Shown: one piece after another, positions 63,081 through 64,000 of the stretch
Layout of the letters: the number at the start of each line of letters is the position of its first letter
How positions within the stretch are numbered: position 1 is the stretch's first letter
Assembly (NCBI RefSeq): GCF_022662105.1
Contig: NZ_JAKMCP010000006.1
Coordinates: forward strand, 1 to 64,000
DNA length: 64,000 bases
From: Aestuariivivens sediminis
GTDB taxonomy: Bacteria > Bacteroidota > Bacteroidia > Flavobacteriales > Flavobacteriaceae
Direction of reading: 5' to 3'
Position numbers and translations under genes: made by a program
The notes under the pieces: generated by a model
Databases searched by the model: none
Told to the model about the DNA's origin: nothing
Seen by the model: the letters and a program-made list of their open reading frames with translations, nothing else

Positions 63081-64000
63081 ATTTCAACATTAATGCGATT
63101 TTATCATTTTTTATCATTACGAAAACGTTTTCGTCATTAACTTTTAATGGTGTTTTGTTTTCAGATAAAACCATGTTGCCATTGGCATCTAATTCTTTAT
63201 GGGCAAAATAGCCTGAAAGATCCTCAAATTTATGAATTACAGGAATAAACTGGATTTCATTCTCTATTAACCTCTCTTGATACATGATGCCAATATCTAA
63301 TGCAGCGTCATTTTCTCGTAATTTTGCATTTCTTATAATGATATCCAAAAAAAGCTTTTTGTTTTCTGGTATGTTGAAATATGACTTGAATTTTGTACCA
63401 GTGATGTTGTTTTTAGATATATAAATCAAGGATTCCAAAAGGGCCATGTAAATATATTTTCTGGTAATTTCACGGCCATAGTCATTCGCATAATGCCCAG
63501 CCTCAAAAAGCATCGTTGGAACATTTTTACTTTGAAATGAATCCCCAACACAGTTTAAATTAAAAGCATCATCATATACTCCAACTTGACCTGGAATCTC
63601 GTTCTGCAAAAGCGCATTCATTACTCCAATTATTTCCATTGCTACCTTTCGATTGGGAGTAATGGTACACGCTTCATCTTGAGCAGGCGCTAAAAACGAA
63701 ACTGTAGCGGGTTGGTTTGAAGAACCAGCACTAAAAATTGTACGTTGTCCATGCAGGTTATAACAAAAATGGGGCTCAAAACTATCAAATACCGACTTTA
63801 AGATTATACTCTCAGGTTGGGATAATAGCTGCGCATCTCTGTTTAAATCTACTGAATTGGCATTAACTCTAGTATAGGTCTTTGCACCATCCGGATTCAA
63901 AATTGGTATAATGTATAAGGAACAAGAGGAACGTATTGAAGTAATTATTTGATCTTTAACCAATAAGGTGTTAAAAATATCGAAAAGCGCTTTAGTGGTA
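63079..64000 (-). CDS. M14-family zinc carboxypeptidase (5' partial)
   Basis: The frame stays open to the right window edge, so the N-terminus, including the HxxE zinc motif, is missing. Visible are 'YIIPILNPDGAKTYTRVNANSVDLNRDAQ', the third zinc ligand His in 'CYNLHGQRT' and the catalytic Glu in 'TMLFEAGHYANDY'. The C-terminal ~115 residues form an extra domain with beta character. It is a predicted carboxypeptidase of the kind often found secreted in Flavobacteriia; the start is outside the window, so the signal peptide cannot be checked. Confidence 0.85.
   Translation of the reverse strand, partial: TTKALFDIFNTLLVKDQIITSIRSSCSLYIIPILNPDGAKTYTRVNANSVDLNRDAQLLSQPESIILKSVFDSFEPHFCYNLHGQRTIFSAGSSNQPATVSFLAPAQDEACTITPNRKVAMEIIGVMNALLQNEIPGQVGVYDDAFNLNCVGDSFQSKNVPTMLFEAGHYANDYGREITRKYIYMALLESLIYISKNNITGTKFKSYFNIPENKKLFLDIIIRNAKLRENDAALDIGIMYQERLIENEIQFIPVIHKFEDLSGYFAHKELDANGNMVLSENKTPLKVNDENVFVMIKNDKIALMLK

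Noticed and set aside
1-64000. Search for CRISPR arrays, tRNA/rRNA genes, transposases, integrases, toxin-antitoxin or restriction-modification systems
   Set aside because: None recognised. The helicase at 2493 stands alone without a methylase or nuclease, so it is not read as a defence system.

Overview
The window looks like chromosome of a marine-type member of the Flavobacteriaceae (Bacteroidota). The signs are low-GC DNA, secreted proteins with type IX secretion (T9SS) C-terminal sorting domains, the T9SS regulator PorX, an LpxC-FabZ fusion, bifunctional HisB and HisIE, a SusC/TonB-type outer-membrane receptor, and promoters with the Bacteroidota -7 box TAnnTTTG. In several places that box fixes the start codon. 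No rRNA, tRNA, CRISPR array, insertion sequence or prophage was recognised.

Layout. 1-16.3 kb is a loosely organised accessory stretch: T9SS cargo proteins, a RadD-like helicase, an EamA exporter, a GT9 glycosyltransferase, several lipoproteins, a thioredoxin-like/DsbD-N redox pair, a DOPA-dioxygenase-like enzyme, a MarR-cupin-RidA operon, a repeat lipoprotein and a DUF3500 protein. 16.4-24 kb has an EF-G2-type translation factor with a small partner gene, an isoquinoline-oxidoreductase-like molybdenum hydroxylase operon, and a DUF3817-mechanosensitive channel pair. 24-29 kb is the leucine operon leuCDAB. 29-33 kb holds housekeeping and unknown genes including truA. 33.3-41.1 kb is a complete histidine operon hisGDCBHAF-IE. 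41.2-52.1 kb is an envelope/central-metabolism block (prohibitin, VWA protein, fabG, sucD, an lpxD paralogue, efp, lpxA, lpxC-fabZ, lpxD, HD hydrolase). 52.2-64 kb carries porX, tsaE, a short secreted repeat peptide, a TonB receptor, alanine and proline dehydrogenases, aroB, an Lrp-type regulator and an M14 peptidase cut by the window end.

The most notable non-coding finding is a complete classical attenuator ahead of hisG. A 17-codon leader peptide with three consecutive His codons is followed by a 9-bp antiterminator that competes with an intrinsic terminator. A second is a pair of promoters, before the EF-G2 gene and before the repeat lipoprotein. They share a 14-bp palindrome (ATGACCwAAGTCAT), the same 22-bp spacing and a TAnnTTTA box, which suggests activation by one Crp-family regulator. 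Other points are a 55-codon small gene at 15.4 kb, an 18-bp palindrome lying on the promoter of the TonB receptor, an intradiol-dioxygenase-like protein without its histidine iron ligands, and a lipoprotein built from about 17 copies of a KA-x-x-P-x-G motif.
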